From: an uncultured Eubacteriales bacterium
Lineage (GTDB): Bacteria; Bacillota; Clostridia; Christensenellales; UBA1242
Direction: 5' to 3'
DNA: 64,000 bases
Assembly: GCA_948607205.1 (NCBI GenBank)
Contig: CAPERS010000002.1
Span: 1-64,000, forward strand
Numbering within the stretch: position 1 is the stretch's first letter; each line of letters begins with the position of its first letter. The position numbers and the translations under genes were made by a program. Positions 31,693 through 40,609 of the stretch are shown in pieces. The notes under the pieces were generated by a model that worked only from the letters and a program-made list of their open reading frames with translations, made no database searches and had not been told where the DNA came from.

Positions 31693-32889
31693 CTATTTAA
31701 AAATAAAGTCCTTTATTTTGTTCCAAATAGTATTTCCCCTTACTTCTTCCATTGTATATATTTTTTCTTCAAAAAGCAAGTTATTATCAATCAAAATTTC
31801 AACTTTGCCAACTTCCTGACCTTTTTTGACAGGAGCAACGAGGTTTTCCTCCATTGAAATGCGATATTCTATCTTATCAAGTTCACTTTCTTTGAGTGGA
31901 TAAAGGAATTTGCCTTCAGTTCCAATTCGCACTTCGTCAAGTCTGCCATCTTGCACTTTTATCGTTCTTTTATAGTTATAACCGTTTGTCAGGTCATAGA
32001 GTTTGAACTCGTTGAAGCCTTTTTCAAGAAGCTGGGAGCTTTCTTCAAACATTGGGCCACAATTCAAAACAACGCAAACAAGGTTCATTCCGTCGCGTTC
32101 GGCTGACGAAACAAGACAACGACCTGCGTCATTTGTGAAGCCTGTTTTAACGCCATTGCAACCATTAAGGCTGTTGAGAAGACGGTTTTTATTTTTCAGA
32201 TATCTTGTTTTGCCTTCTCCTGAAACAATCTTGGTGTTTTTTGTTGAAACAATCTCTCTGAATGTGTCATTTTGCATTGCGTAAGAAGTTATTTTTGCAA
32301 GGTCTTCTGCTGTCGTGTAGTGAGTTTGAGAATCAAGTCCATGAGTGTTATCAAAATGAGAAGAAAGTGCGCCTATTTTTTGTGCAGTCTTGTTCATCAT
32401 GTCGATAAAGTTTTCAACATTTCCGCCAATGCGTTCACCGATGGCAAATGAAGCGTCATTGCCTGATATGAGCATAAGTCCATATAAAAGTTCACGAATA
32501 GATAAAGTTTCGCCCTTTCTGAGATATAAACTTGTGCCTGGTATGCCAACCGCTCTTGGAGAAATTTCAAACCTTTCATCAAGGTTTGAACAGTTTTCGA
32601 TGGCTGTGATTGCGGTCATAATTTTTGTTGTGCTTGCCATTGGCAATTTTTCATGTCTATTTTTTCCATAAAGCACGCGTCCAGTTGACGCTTCCATAAC
32701 GCACATTGCTTTTGCAGATGTGTAACTATCGCTGACACTTAGCCCTGAAGGCTGAATTGCTGACAGAGTTGAAACAATGCTTTTTGATGACAAAACAACA
32801 CCTCCGACACATGCGCTGACAAAAAATATGAAAGCAAAGATTATTGCAATGGTTGTTTTCAGTCTATTCGTCATCTTCGCTGTTTTCAT
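31693..32889 (-). CDS. D-alanyl-D-alanine carboxypeptidase, DacF type
   Basis: I placed the start at 32889, where AAGGAGAGCGAAA precedes ATG; a longer frame to 33000 would lie inside ytfJ. The 398-residue protein has a signal anchor (TIAIIFAFIFFVSACVGGVV), the serine motif PMASTTKIM (SxxK), SGNDASFAIGE (SxN) and NGVKTGFTNDAG (KTG), then a beta-rich C-terminal domain. It trims the terminal D-Ala from peptidoglycan stems outside the membrane. It overlaps ytfJ by 26 bases and sits in a group with sporulation-related genes, as dacF does in relatives. Confidence 0.93.
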   Translation of the reverse strand: MKTAKMTNRLKTTIAIIFAFIFFVSACVGGVVLSSKSIVSTLSAIQPSGLSVSDSYTSAKAMCVMEASTGRVLYGKNRHEKLPMASTTKIMTAITAIENCSNLDERFEISPRAVGIPGTSLYLRKGETLSIRELLYGLMLISGNDASFAIGERIGGNVENFIDMMNKTAQKIGALSSHFDNTHGLDSQTHYTTAEDLAKITSYAMQNDTFREIVSTKNTKIVSGEGKTRYLKNKNRLLNSLNGCNGVKTGFTNDAGRCLVSSAERDGMNLVCVVLNCGPMFEESSQLLEKGFNEFKLYDLTNGYNYKRTIKVQDGRLDEVRIGTEGKFLYPLKESELDKIEYRISMEENLVAPVKKGQEVGKVEILIDNNLLFEEKIYTMEEVRGNTIWNKIKDFIFK

Positions 32890-33271
32890 TTTCGCTCTCC
32901 TTGTCCATTTTTGAAAGCAAAGCGTTGAACATGTTGAGGATTGTTTGATAGAGTGTTTTATTTTCCACATTGACAAACTTAACTTCGCCTTTGTTTTCAA
33001 TCAAAAATCCAACAGGCGTCACGCTCATTCCACCGCTTGACCCGCCAGCCATTGGAAAGTGATTTGCAACACGCCTTGAAGAAAGGTCAGCATATTCACC
33101 ACCGCCAACAACATAACCAACGCTGACTTTTGAAATTGGAATGATAACCGTTCCGTCTTGCGTTTCAATCTTGTCACCAATAACAGTTGATGAGTCAACA
33201 ATTGTCTTGATTTTTTCCATTGCGCTGTCAATGAGTGAGTTTATGCTGTCGCTTGTTCCGTAAATTTTCAT
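32864..33271 (-). CDS. ytfJ: Sporulation protein YtfJ/GerW family
   Basis: The 135-residue protein contains the family core: VDSSTVIGDKIETQDGTVII, ISKVSVGYVVGGGEY, GGSSGGMSVTPVGFLI. GerW (YtfJ) of Bacillus is needed for germination of spores; relatives occur across spore-forming Bacillota and some non-spore-formers. An acidic tail rich in Glu and Asp ends the protein. DUF2953 upstream is the usual partner in related genomes. Confidence 0.9.
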   Translation of the reverse strand: MKIYGTSDSINSLIDSAMEKIKTIVDSSTVIGDKIETQDGTVIIPISKVSVGYVVGGGEYADLSSRRVANHFPMAGGSSGGMSVTPVGFLIENKGEVKFVNVENKTLYQTILNMFNALLSKMDKESENENSEDDE

Positions 33272-33317
33272 AGTTTCCCCCTTAAACTTAGTTTTAGATT
33301 AACCAAACTTGCAATCT

Positions 33318-33917
33318 TTATTCCATACTTTCACTTTTTGCTGAAAGATTTTTTCCTGCTTCCTGCGCATTCTTTTGATGGACAAATCGAACACTTGTGA
33401 TGTAAGCCATAAGAAGAGCATACAAAATGTCAAATATGGTGATTGTGATTTTTATTTTAACTGCAAATTCGCACAGATGTCGATTGTATGAAACTGTGTC
33501 ATAAACGCCAAGTGATGCCGTCGGCTTTTGATTTTTTATTGCTGTGAAAAAGATAAGGAGTGCGTTATTTATTGCACCGCATGCCATTGCTGTCACAAAT
33601 GCATCGCCAAAGCCAATATTATAAAAAACAAACAATTCCTTAAGCCTTGTTTTTTCTTTGACTTCGCTTATTAGGTCTTTATAAAACACAACCTCACGGC
33701 TGTCGAGGTCAAATTCTTGCCCCTCACTTTCTTCGTCTTGAATTATGAGTTTGCCTTTTTCAAGTTTATAAATGAGATGATGAAGTTTTTTCTTGAACAA
33801 AAACACAGACAGCACTCCTGAAAAAGTGAATGCATCCAAAGTGAGTTTGAATTCAAAGAAAATCGGCATCATCAAAATGATTATTATTACCGCAGGTATT
33901 AAAAGATAAAAATGCAT
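33318..33917 (-). CDS. DUF2953 membrane protein
   Basis: I prefer ATG 33917 to the upstream TTG at 33959, though no strong ribosome site is seen for either. The 199-residue protein has an N-terminal membrane helix (YLLIPAVIIIILMMPIFF), a central charged region, and a C-terminal half with the DUF2953 pattern (NIGFGDAFVTAMACGAINNA, then KIKITITIFDILYALL). DUF2953 proteins sit next to ytfJ in many Bacillota; their function is unknown. Confidence 0.8.
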   Translation of the reverse strand: MHFYLLIPAVIIIILMMPIFFEFKLTLDAFTFSGVLSVFLFKKKLHHLIYKLEKGKLIIQDEESEGQEFDLDSREVVFYKDLISEVKEKTRLKELFVFYNIGFGDAFVTAMACGAINNALLIFFTAIKNQKPTASLGVYDTVSYNRHLCEFAVKIKITITIFDILYALLMAYITSVRFVHQKNAQEAGKNLSAKSESME

Positions 33918-34086
33918 AATTTTACTTTGTGCGTTTTGTAAAATTTTTATGCGCAACAATCACAAAGAAAAAAGATATTAAAAACAAATGAGAAAACACT
34001 CACTTTGTTCCTGTTGTTCTTGCCTTTCTAAAAAAATATTGCCAGCACTTTGGCTGGCAAAAGTTAATGAAAGCGAAATTTTCAAA

Positions 34087-34830
34087 TCATTGGCACAGCA
34101 ACATATTGAGAGCGTCTGCAATAACCTTGCCCATTTCAAGCACATTTTCATGGATATCTTTTGGTGCGAGCAAAATTTCCTCTTCTGTTCCTTCTTTTGC
34201 GAAAAGCATAAAAGGCACACCAATCGAAAAACAAGAACATCCTGTGTTTTCAAAGTTAATCTTTTTGCCCAAATTGTTGACTGCACTGCCCGGTGTCATG
34301 CCAGCAGAGGAAATTTGAATGCTTTTGCCAAGTCTATCCAGACTGTTTGTTGCAAGAGAGTCGACAACAATGATACATTCAATTTCAAGCCCTTTTGCGA
34401 GAATTGCAACCATATCAAAGGTGTTTATTCCTGTTGAAAAGAAGATGTTTGGGCAAAATTTGAAGATATGGTTGTTTTCTTTGAGTGCATCAATTTCAAT
34501 GCAGTCAACAACGCTTTTTCCGAGGCAATCTGCCCAAATTTCTGGATTGCCCAGCCCAACAACAAGTGTTCTTTTGCCATTAAGGTTTTTTAGAAGTTTG
34601 TCAAAGGTTTCAAATAAAAGCGCGCTGACAAGGTGAGCAACTTCTTTGCTTTCATAGATTTTTGGGCATGAAAATATGAAATACTCTCCTTCATCAAGAC
34701 CAAGTTTTTCGGATTTTGACTTGTCGTCAACACAAAGTTTTGCCACGCTTGTGCCAAGAGAATCCACCTTTTTGACCTTATAACCAAAGCGAGAGAGGTC
34801 ACTTCCGCTCTCATCAATCATATCAAACAT
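34087..34830 (-). CDS. gpr: Germination protease Gpr
   Basis: The 247-residue protein carries the Gpr core: GKRTLVVGLGNPEIWADCLG, then IIVVDSLATNSLDRLGKSIQ and SSAGMTPGSAVNNLGKKINF, then SIGVPFMLF. Gpr degrades the small acid-soluble proteins that coat spore DNA. It is shorter than typical Gpr (roughly 320-370 residues), mainly at the N-terminal propeptide and internal loops. Together with ytfJ it indicates a spore-forming lineage or one that descends from spore formers. It is divergent from rpsT. Confidence 0.9.
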   Translation of the reverse strand: MFDMIDESGSDLSRFGYKVKKVDSLGTSVAKLCVDDKSKSEKLGLDEGEYFIFSCPKIYESKEVAHLVSALLFETFDKLLKNLNGKRTLVVGLGNPEIWADCLGKSVVDCIEIDALKENNHIFKFCPNIFFSTGINTFDMVAILAKGLEIECIIVVDSLATNSLDRLGKSIQISSAGMTPGSAVNNLGKKINFENTGCSCFSIGVPFMLFAKEGTEEEILLAPKDIHENVLEMGKVIADALNMLLCQ

Positions 34831-34871
34831 AAAAATATTATAACTTTTTTAAAAAAAATTATTTATTTCGC

Positions 34872-34900
34872 TTGTTTTTTATAAAAGTGTGTGTTATAAT
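34872..34900 (+). promoter_or_regulatory. rpsT promoter
   Basis: TTGTTT (34872-34877) and TATAAT (34895-34900) are spaced by 17 bases, preceding the AAAGGAGAAAGAT and ATG of rpsT by about 20 bases. Confidence 0.75.
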
Positions 34901-34929
34901 CTTTAAGAAAAAATTTAAAGGAGAAAGAT

Positions 34930-35202
34930 ATGCCAAACATTAAATCAGCTAAGAAGAGAGTTTTAGTTATCGAGAAGAAGACAGCAGAAAACAAGGCTAT
35001 CAAGTCAAGAATTTCAACTTATGCAAAGAAATTTAAAACTGCTGTTGCAAACAAAGACGTTGCTCAAAGCGAAGAACTTTACAAACAAGTTGTATCTCTT
35101 ATGGATTCTGCTGCAAAAGACAATGTTATTCACTCAAACAGTGCAGACAGAAAGAAAGCTCGTTATGCAAAAATGCTTGAATCAATAAAAGAATCAAAAT
35201 AA
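34930..35202 (+). CDS. rpsT: 30S ribosomal protein S20
   Basis: The 90-residue, lysine-rich protein begins MPNIKSAKKRVLVIEKKTAE and ends in HSNSADRKKARYAKML, the standard S20 signatures. It binds 16S rRNA at the base of the 30S body. Three helices of S20 are evident and length is normal. It is a single-gene transcript with its own promoter and a terminator that begins at its stop codon. It stands divergent from gpr, as in many Bacillota. Confidence 0.98.
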   Translation: MPNIKSAKKRVLVIEKKTAENKAIKSRISTYAKKFKTAVANKDVAQSEELYKQVVSLMDSAAKDNVIHSNSADRKKARYAKMLESIKESK

Positions 35203-35370
35203 GTGACGATGTCACTTTTTTTGTATGCCATATTAGGTTAATAGCATATTTTCAGAATGATTAAGTGACAATGTCACTTTTTTGTGGCTTAGCCATTTTT
35301 TATTGAAATTTGCAACAAAACAAAATAAAACTTAAATTATAAGTGGCGTAGTAGCGAAGCCACTTTTTTT
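35201..35370 (+). terminator. Three tandem terminator-like hairpins after rpsT
   Basis: AAGTGAC-GAT-GTCACTT plus T-run (35201-35222), AAGTGAC-AAT-GTCACTT plus T-run (35263-35285), and AAGTGGC/GCCACTT plus T-run (35341-35370) follow one another at 62 and 78 bases. The first ends rpsT. Between the first two lies TATGC/GCATA and after the second a GGCTTAGCC palindrome. No gene is seen from 35203 to 35494 and these repeats account for most of that interval. Confidence 0.8.
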
Positions 35371-35419
35371 ATATAGCTTAGATACCTTCCCCTGCTAGTT
35401 CAAAATTTAATATTAAACA

Positions 35420-35454
35420 AAAAAAAGACCTCTGTTTATTTGAAGTCTTTTTTT
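35420..35454. terminator. Terminator of the 61-residue ORF
   Basis: AAAAAAAGAC (35420-35429) pairs with GTCTTTTTTT (35445-35454), with a 15-base loop. T-runs on both strands make it usable in both directions, by the small minus-strand gene at 35495 and as a further stop for rpsT. Confidence 0.75.
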
Positions 35455-35494
35455 AGTGTATACAACAATATATACGCTCGTTTGAACTTTGTCT

Positions 35495-35680
35495 TTAAGG
35501 AAGTTCTCTTGATAAACTTTCATTTGCATAAGTTTCTTTTTCTTCATCAGTGCGAAACATTCCCTTTGACAAACGAACATTTCCACGAATGACAGATTTA
35601 GCCTTTCTTATATCTTTTGTGAATTTGACAGGCTTTTGAAAGATATCATTAAAAAGTATTTCTTTGCCAGAATTATTCAT
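35495..35680 (-). CDS. Small hypothetical protein
   Basis: The frame encodes 61 residues (MNNSGKEILFNDIFQKPVKF..., ending SRELP), basic in the middle and acidic near the end. GAGGAAAAA lies about ten bases before ATG and a terminator follows. No family or motif is recognised. The conserved-looking KSVIRGNVRLSKGMFRTDEE segment, with a mix of Arg and Gly, suggests a nucleic-acid or protein contact, but this is a guess. Confidence 0.5.
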   Translation of the reverse strand: MNNSGKEILFNDIFQKPVKFTKDIRKAKSVIRGNVRLSKGMFRTDEEKETYANESLSRELP

Positions 35681-35760
35681 ATAAATTTTTCCTCTTTATT
35701 TTTAAGTTAAACAAAATGAACTGATAACATATTTCAAAACAATGAAAAAATCAAGTTTGA

Positions 35761-36282
35761 TTATTTTTTATTGAAATCCATATTCATCTTGCTTGGTGTT
35801 GCATCACACTGATTCAAATATTTGCCAGCATAATAAGTTTGCTCACCTTGAACCATTTCATAATAGAGTTGCCCTATTTCGATGTTAGGATAGATTTTTA
35901 TTGGATGAATACATTGAATTTCAAGTGTCCAAGTGCCTTTGAAACCAACATCGCCGAAACCTGCAGTCACGTGAATATACAATCCAAGTCTGCCGATAGA
36001 TGAGCGTCCATCAATGCAAGGCACAAAGTTTCTTGTTTCTGTGTATTCATTTGTGCGACCCAAATAAAGAATTCCCGGTTGCAAAACAAGACCATCTTCT
36101 GGAATGATAATTTTTTTAGTTTTATTTTGCTTTTTCATGTCAAGCACTTCTTCGTCATAGACGATTAATTCATTATTGAGAGTTATATTATAACTATTTG
36201 GATTAAGTCTGCTCTCAATAAATGGTTTGATAACGATATTTCCTGCTTCAATTTGCTTTTTTATTTCTTTTCCAGAAATCAT
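35761..36282 (-). CDS. dcd: dCTP deaminase (dUTPase superfamily)
   Basis: The 173-residue protein shows the family set: MISGKEIKKQIEAGNIVI at the start, SRLNPNSYNITL, IDGRSSIGRLGLYIHVTAGF, GDVGFKGTWTLEI with the catalytic Glu, and IGQLYYEMV. It forms dUTP from dCTP, or dUMP directly if bifunctional, to feed dTMP synthesis. It has normal length and lies alone between two short intergenic gaps. Confidence 0.94.
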   Translation of the reverse strand: MISGKEIKKQIEAGNIVIKPFIESRLNPNSYNITLNNELIVYDEEVLDMKKQNKTKKIIIPEDGLVLQPGILYLGRTNEYTETRNFVPCIDGRSSIGRLGLYIHVTAGFGDVGFKGTWTLEIQCIHPIKIYPNIEIGQLYYEMVQGEQTYYAGKYLNQCDATPSKMNMDFNKK

Positions 36283-36356
36283 AAAACCTTTCTCCTTGAT
36301 ATAATAGGTGTGTATGTTTAAGTTGAACTTAGCCCAAATTAAACTTTATCAATTTC

Positions 36357-36896
36357 TTAGTATTTAAGTTCGATAAGACCAAATTTATTATCTTTGCGAC
36401 GATAGATGATGTTGATTTTGCCTGTTTTAGCGTTAAGGAAGGCATAGAAATCATGTCCAAGACGCTCAATTGCAAGTCTTGCGTCGTCGATAAGGATTGG
36501 CTCAAGTTCAAAACTCTTTTTCTTGAAAACTTTTGGAAGTTCGTCAGGTTCTTCTTCCAAGAATTCAAATGGCTCTGACACCATTTCTTTAACCGCTCTT
36601 GATTTTCTCTTGTCGATAAGTTTTTCTCTATTTCTCACAATTTGAGTTTCAAGTTTTGGAAGAGCATAGTCGATATTTGCAAACATACTGTCGCTGACAA
36701 CTTCGCTTCTATACAAAAGCCCATTTGATTTGATTGTGATTTCAAGTTTTTCTTGTTTGCCGTTTTTTGAGCAAATAATCTTTGCAGACGCAGATTTGTC
36801 GAAATATTTATCAAGTTTTTGCATTTTATCTTCGATAACTTTTTTAAGTTTCGCGCTTGCCTTGTATTCATTTCTTTCCAAAATTTGTATTTTCAT
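36357..36896 (-). CDS. hpf: Ribosome hibernation promoting factor, long form
   Basis: The 179-residue protein begins MKIQILERNEYKASAKLKKV, with an N-terminal double-stranded-RNA-binding-like domain. A linker is followed by the C-terminal domain (FELEPILIDDARLAIERLGH, DFYAFLNAKTGKINIIYRRK) that makes long HPF dimerise. It joins two 70S ribosomes into inactive 100S particles in stationary phase. An AGGTAAATT site precedes the ATG. Confidence 0.94.
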   Translation of the reverse strand: MKIQILERNEYKASAKLKKVIEDKMQKLDKYFDKSASAKIICSKNGKQEKLEITIKSNGLLYRSEVVSDSMFANIDYALPKLETQIVRNREKLIDKRKSRAVKEMVSEPFEFLEEEPDELPKVFKKKSFELEPILIDDARLAIERLGHDFYAFLNAKTGKINIIYRRKDNKFGLIELKY

Positions 36897-36984
36897 AATT
36901 TACCTCCCATAGTGATTACTTCACACTTTTATAATAGCATGCTTTTAACATTTTTCCAAACGAAATTTTTAGTTTTAAAAAATT

Positions 36985-39423
36985 TTATTCGTTCTCAAAT
37001 GTCAAATTTTGATTTTCGACGTCAATTATGATAACGCCTTCGTTTTTGAGTTGACCAAGCAGAATTTTTTCTGCAATTTGGTCTTCAATTTCCTGTTGAA
37101 TAAAACGTTTGAGTGGTCTTGCACCATATTCGACATTTGACCCTTTTTCAACGACAAATCTTAGAGCATCCTCTGTTATTTTGATTGACAGATTTTTTTC
37201 TTTCAATCGTTTATTTATGTTTGAAATAAGGATTTTTGCAATCTTGACAAGGTCATCTTGTGTGAGGTTATCAAAAATGCAAACGACGTCAATTCGGTTG
37301 ATAAACTCTGGCTTAAACTTGCGTTTTAAAGCGTTGAGATAAATGTCTTTTGGCGCTATTTCTTCTTCCTCGTCACCGCCAAAGCCGAGGCTCTTGCGGT
37401 GCTGTTTGACCTCTTCTGCGCCAAGGTTTGATGTCATGATAATTATAGTGTTTTTAAAACTCACCGTTCTGCCCTGACCGTCAGTGAGGCGTCCGTCATC
37501 GAGAATTTGAAGAAGAGCGTTGAAAATATCTGGGTGCGCTTTTTCAATTTCGTCGAACAAAACAACGCTATAAGGTCTGCGCCTTATTGTCTCTGTCAAT
37601 TGACCGCCCTCATCATATCCAACATAGCCCGGAGGCGAACCGATAAGTTTTGAAACTGAGTGCGACTCCATAAACTCACTCATATCAATTCTAACAATGT
37701 TGTTTTCGTCATCAAACATAGCCTCAGCGATGGCTTTGCTAAGTTCGGTTTTTCCAACGCCAGTTTGTCCCATAAATAGAAATGAACCGATTGGGCGTTT
37801 GGAGTCTTGAAGACCAACACGCGAACGTCTGATAGCTTTTGCGACCGCATCAACTGCCTCATTTTGACCAACAACACGTCTATGGAGGATTTCTTCGAGG
37901 TGGATAAGTTTTTGTTTTTCGCTTTCGGTTATTCGAGTGACTGGAATACCAGTCCATTTTGAAACAACCTCTGCAATTTCGTTTGCACCGATTGCAACAA
38001 CTGCCGATTTTTCACGTTTAACGTCGAATTTTTCGCTCTTTTTCTTGAGTTCTTCTTCCAGTTTGATTATTTCCGACTGAAGACGTGCTGCTTTTTCATA
38101 GTTTCTTTGAAGTGATGCTTCATCTCGGCTTGCAGAAAGCCCTTTGATTTTCTCTTCGATTGCCCTTACCTCTTGCGGTTTAACGGTGAAGTTAACCTTG
38201 GCTTTACTGCTTGCCTCGTCAATAAGGTCAATGGCCTTATCTGGCAAACTCCTGTCCATGATATATCGGTCAGAAAGGACGGCTGCCGACTCAATCGCCT
38301 CGTCGGTTATTGTTATTTTATGAAAGGCCTCATAACTGTCGCGAAGTCCTTTTAAAATTTGAATTGTTTCTTCAACTGATGGTGGATTGACCATGATAGG
38401 CTGAAATCTTCTTTCAAGTGCCTTATCTTTTTCGATAAACTTGCGATACTCGTCAGTTGTTGTTGCGCCAATAGTTTGCAGTTCTCCACGAGCGAGATAA
38501 GGTTTGAGCATATCTGACGGCGAAGTTTCACCTTTTTCAGAGCCTGCCTGAGCGAGCGTGTGAATTTCGTCAATAAAGACAATTATATTTTTGCTTTCTA
38601 TGATTGTTTCAATGGCGTCTTTAAGTTTTTCTTCCATTGCACCGCGATATTTTGTTCCAGCCATAAGTCCACCAATTTCAAGGGAATAAACCACCTTATC
38701 TTTGAGAATTTCTGGCACATCGCCACTGACAATTGCCTGAGCAAGCCCTTCAACGACTGCTGTTTTTCCAACGCCTGCCTCACCGATTAAAACAGGATTG
38801 TTTTTTGTTTTTCGGCAGAGTATTTCAACCAGTCTTTCAATCTCTTCTTCTCTGCCAATCACTGGATCAAGTTTATGCTCTTTGGCTTTAAGAGTGATGT
38901 CTGTTCCCATTTCAAGCAATTTTTCAGGGAGTGAACTTGCAGATTGTTTTTTCTGTTCTTCTCGCTCTTCCACTCCTCTTCTATCCGCTTGAAGTGCGCG
39001 AATAACCTTGCCTCGTAAAATTTCAATATCAACGCCAAACTGACCGATAAGAATCCTGTAAGCCACACTGCCAGAACTTGACAAAAGCGCTAAAAGAAGA
39101 TGTTCAGTGCCAAGAAATGAGTGGTTCATTTGAAGTGCAATTTGTTGAGCGGTTTTGAAGAGGTCTTTTGTTCTTGGAGTGAGTTCAACTTCACTGCCAA
39201 AAAGATTATCTTCTGGCGCATTTTCTTCAAAAAATTCAAATAAAGCCGGCTCAGTCACGCCGTCCTCAGCAAGAAGTTTTGATGCAAGACAGTCTTTCAC
39301 GCTTGCAAGGCCATATAAAATATGCTCACTGCCAACGAGATTACTGCCAAATCGCAAAGCAAACTTGCTGGCATTTTTGATAACCTTTTCAATATTGTCT
39401 GAAAATGAACTTGATTGATACAT
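36985..39423 (-). CDS. clpC: ATP-dependent Clp protease ATP-binding subunit ClpC
   Basis: The 812-residue AAA+ protein has two N-terminal Clp repeats (VGSEHILYGL, LGTEHLLLALL), NBD1 with Walker A GEAGVGKTAVVEG, a UVR-containing middle region (NYEKAARLQSEIIKLEEEL) and NBD2 with Walker A GQTGVGKTELSKA and Walker B VVLFDEIEKAHPD. The ClpP-docking region is in the C-terminal domain. It unfolds proteins for ClpP and is the partner of McsB, which phosphorylates arginine as a degradation mark. mcsB lies just upstream. Confidence 0.97.
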   Translation of the reverse strand: MYQSSSFSDNIEKVIKNASKFALRFGSNLVGSEHILYGLASVKDCLASKLLAEDGVTEPALFEFFEENAPEDNLFGSEVELTPRTKDLFKTAQQIALQMNHSFLGTEHLLLALLSSSGSVAYRILIGQFGVDIEILRGKVIRALQADRRGVEEREEQKKQSASSLPEKLLEMGTDITLKAKEHKLDPVIGREEEIERLVEILCRKTKNNPVLIGEAGVGKTAVVEGLAQAIVSGDVPEILKDKVVYSLEIGGLMAGTKYRGAMEEKLKDAIETIIESKNIIVFIDEIHTLAQAGSEKGETSPSDMLKPYLARGELQTIGATTTDEYRKFIEKDKALERRFQPIMVNPPSVEETIQILKGLRDSYEAFHKITITDEAIESAAVLSDRYIMDRSLPDKAIDLIDEASSKAKVNFTVKPQEVRAIEEKIKGLSASRDEASLQRNYEKAARLQSEIIKLEEELKKKSEKFDVKREKSAVVAIGANEIAEVVSKWTGIPVTRITESEKQKLIHLEEILHRRVVGQNEAVDAVAKAIRRSRVGLQDSKRPIGSFLFMGQTGVGKTELSKAIAEAMFDDENNIVRIDMSEFMESHSVSKLIGSPPGYVGYDEGGQLTETIRRRPYSVVLFDEIEKAHPDIFNALLQILDDGRLTDGQGRTVSFKNTIIIMTSNLGAEEVKQHRKSLGFGGDEEEEIAPKDIYLNALKRKFKPEFINRIDVVCIFDNLTQDDLVKIAKILISNINKRLKEKNLSIKITEDALRFVVEKGSNVEYGARPLKRFIQQEIEDQIAEKILLGQLKNEGVIIIDVENQNLTFENE

Positions 39424-39437
39424 ATTCCCCTCCTATT

Positions 39438-40457
39438 TCAGTCGAAAATTGTCACAATTTTGACCAAACTTTTGACTTTACCAGATATATACTCCGCTCT
39501 TTTAAGTTTTTCCTTTTTTTGTTTTTCAAAACCGAAAAATTCTTTTAAGTTTGCCGATGCGCCTTCAAAATAGAGTTTTTGATATTTATCTTCATCCTTT
39601 ATTTCAAAAAAGCCCAAGACTCCGCCAAATTTAACTTTGGATAAAAGTTCCATCATTTCATTTTCTTCGAGGATATGGCAATGTGTGAGCGTTCCATAAG
39701 CGCGAGAACATTCGTCCAAAATTTCATCTCTTTTGCTTTCCAAAAGTGCGCATCTTGCTTCCTTTTCCTCATTACAAAGGCTGTAAATAAACTCACTAAC
39801 CTTGTCAATAATTTCGCTTTCGCTGAGAGTGTGTAGACCTTGATTTGAAACCTGATAAAAGCCACCCAGAGCCTTGCTACCCTCGCCATAAATTCCTCTG
39901 AAAGTCAGACCTTTATTGCCTGCGCGCTCGATTATTTCAGAAATCTTGCCAAGCCGTTCAAGAGCTGGCAAAAAAAGCATAACAGAGGCGCGCATTCCTG
40001 TTCCAAGATTTGATGGACTGGCAGTTATAAAACCAAGGTTCTCATCAAAAACTATGTCAAGATTGCTAAGGAGCGCATTGTCAATTTTTTTAAGTCTGCG
40101 ATAAGGTTTATAAAGATTGAAACCTTTTTCAAGGCATTGCTCTCTGATGTGATCCTCTTCATTTATCATGATGATAATCTTTTCATCTTCGCTGATTGCA
40201 AGTGAGGAAATATCCTTATTGGCAATAAGTTCACGGCTTATAAGGTGTTGTTCAAAGAGGACATTGCATTCAGAAAGCGACAATTCTTTAAGCGACAAAA
40301 AGTTGAAAACGCCAAATTCTTCGAGATTTTCCATAACCGAAGATGTCAATTCTTCAGCCTCTTTATCGTCTGTCAATTTTGTGTAAAATTTATGCCCACA
40401 AATATTCCTTGCAAGGCGAATACGCGAGGAAATTGCGATGCTGTCAAATTCTTCCAT
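39438..40457 (-). CDS. mcsB: Protein arginine kinase McsB
   Basis: The ATG at 40457 has AGGAGGAAGTG before it and overlaps the stop of mcsA (TGATG); a GTG lies one codon earlier. The 339-residue protein has the guanido-kinase fold: ISSRIRLARNICGHKF, SEDEKIIIMINEEDHIREQC, LGTGMRASVMLFLPAL, GIYGEGSKALGGFYQVSNQ. It phosphorylates arginines on target proteins, marking them for ClpCP. It is cotranscribed with mcsA and clpC. Confidence 0.95.
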   Translation of the reverse strand: MEEFDSIAISSRIRLARNICGHKFYTKLTDDKEAEELTSSVMENLEEFGVFNFLSLKELSLSECNVLFEQHLISRELIANKDISSLAISEDEKIIIMINEEDHIREQCLEKGFNLYKPYRRLKKIDNALLSNLDIVFDENLGFITASPSNLGTGMRASVMLFLPALERLGKISEIIERAGNKGLTFRGIYGEGSKALGGFYQVSNQGLHTLSESEIIDKVSEFIYSLCNEEKEARCALLESKRDEILDECSRAYGTLTHCHILEENEMMELLSKVKFGGVLGFFEIKDEDKYQKLYFEGASANLKEFFGFEKQKKEKLKRAEYISGKVKSLVKIVTIFD

Positions 40458-40609
40458 CACTTCCTCCTAGCCTTATGTTTTTGCCCATTATAAAGGCTGT
40501 TGACCGCCACTTTCAGTTCATCGATTTCAGCATAACAATGTGCACAGCCAACAAAGCCAGTCTGCAAGATTTCCTCATAGGAAGTGTTACAATATGGGCA
40601 TTTGTTCAT
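40457..40609 (-). CDS. mcsA: Minimal McsA-like zinc-finger protein
   Basis: A 50-residue frame from ATG 40609 reads MNKCPYCNTSYEEILQTGFV, then GCAHCYAEIDEL and NGQKHKARRK. C4/C7 and C22/C25 form one zinc-binding set exactly like the N terminus of McsA. Normal McsA is over 150 residues, with a second zinc module and a C-terminal UVR-type region; both are absent. It overlaps mcsB by one base. It probably activates or tethers McsB. The stretch between tex and mcsB has no other gene, and ctsR is not found here. Confidence 0.8.
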   Translation of the reverse strand: MNKCPYCNTSYEEILQTGFVGCAHCYAEIDELKVAVNSLYNGQKHKARRK

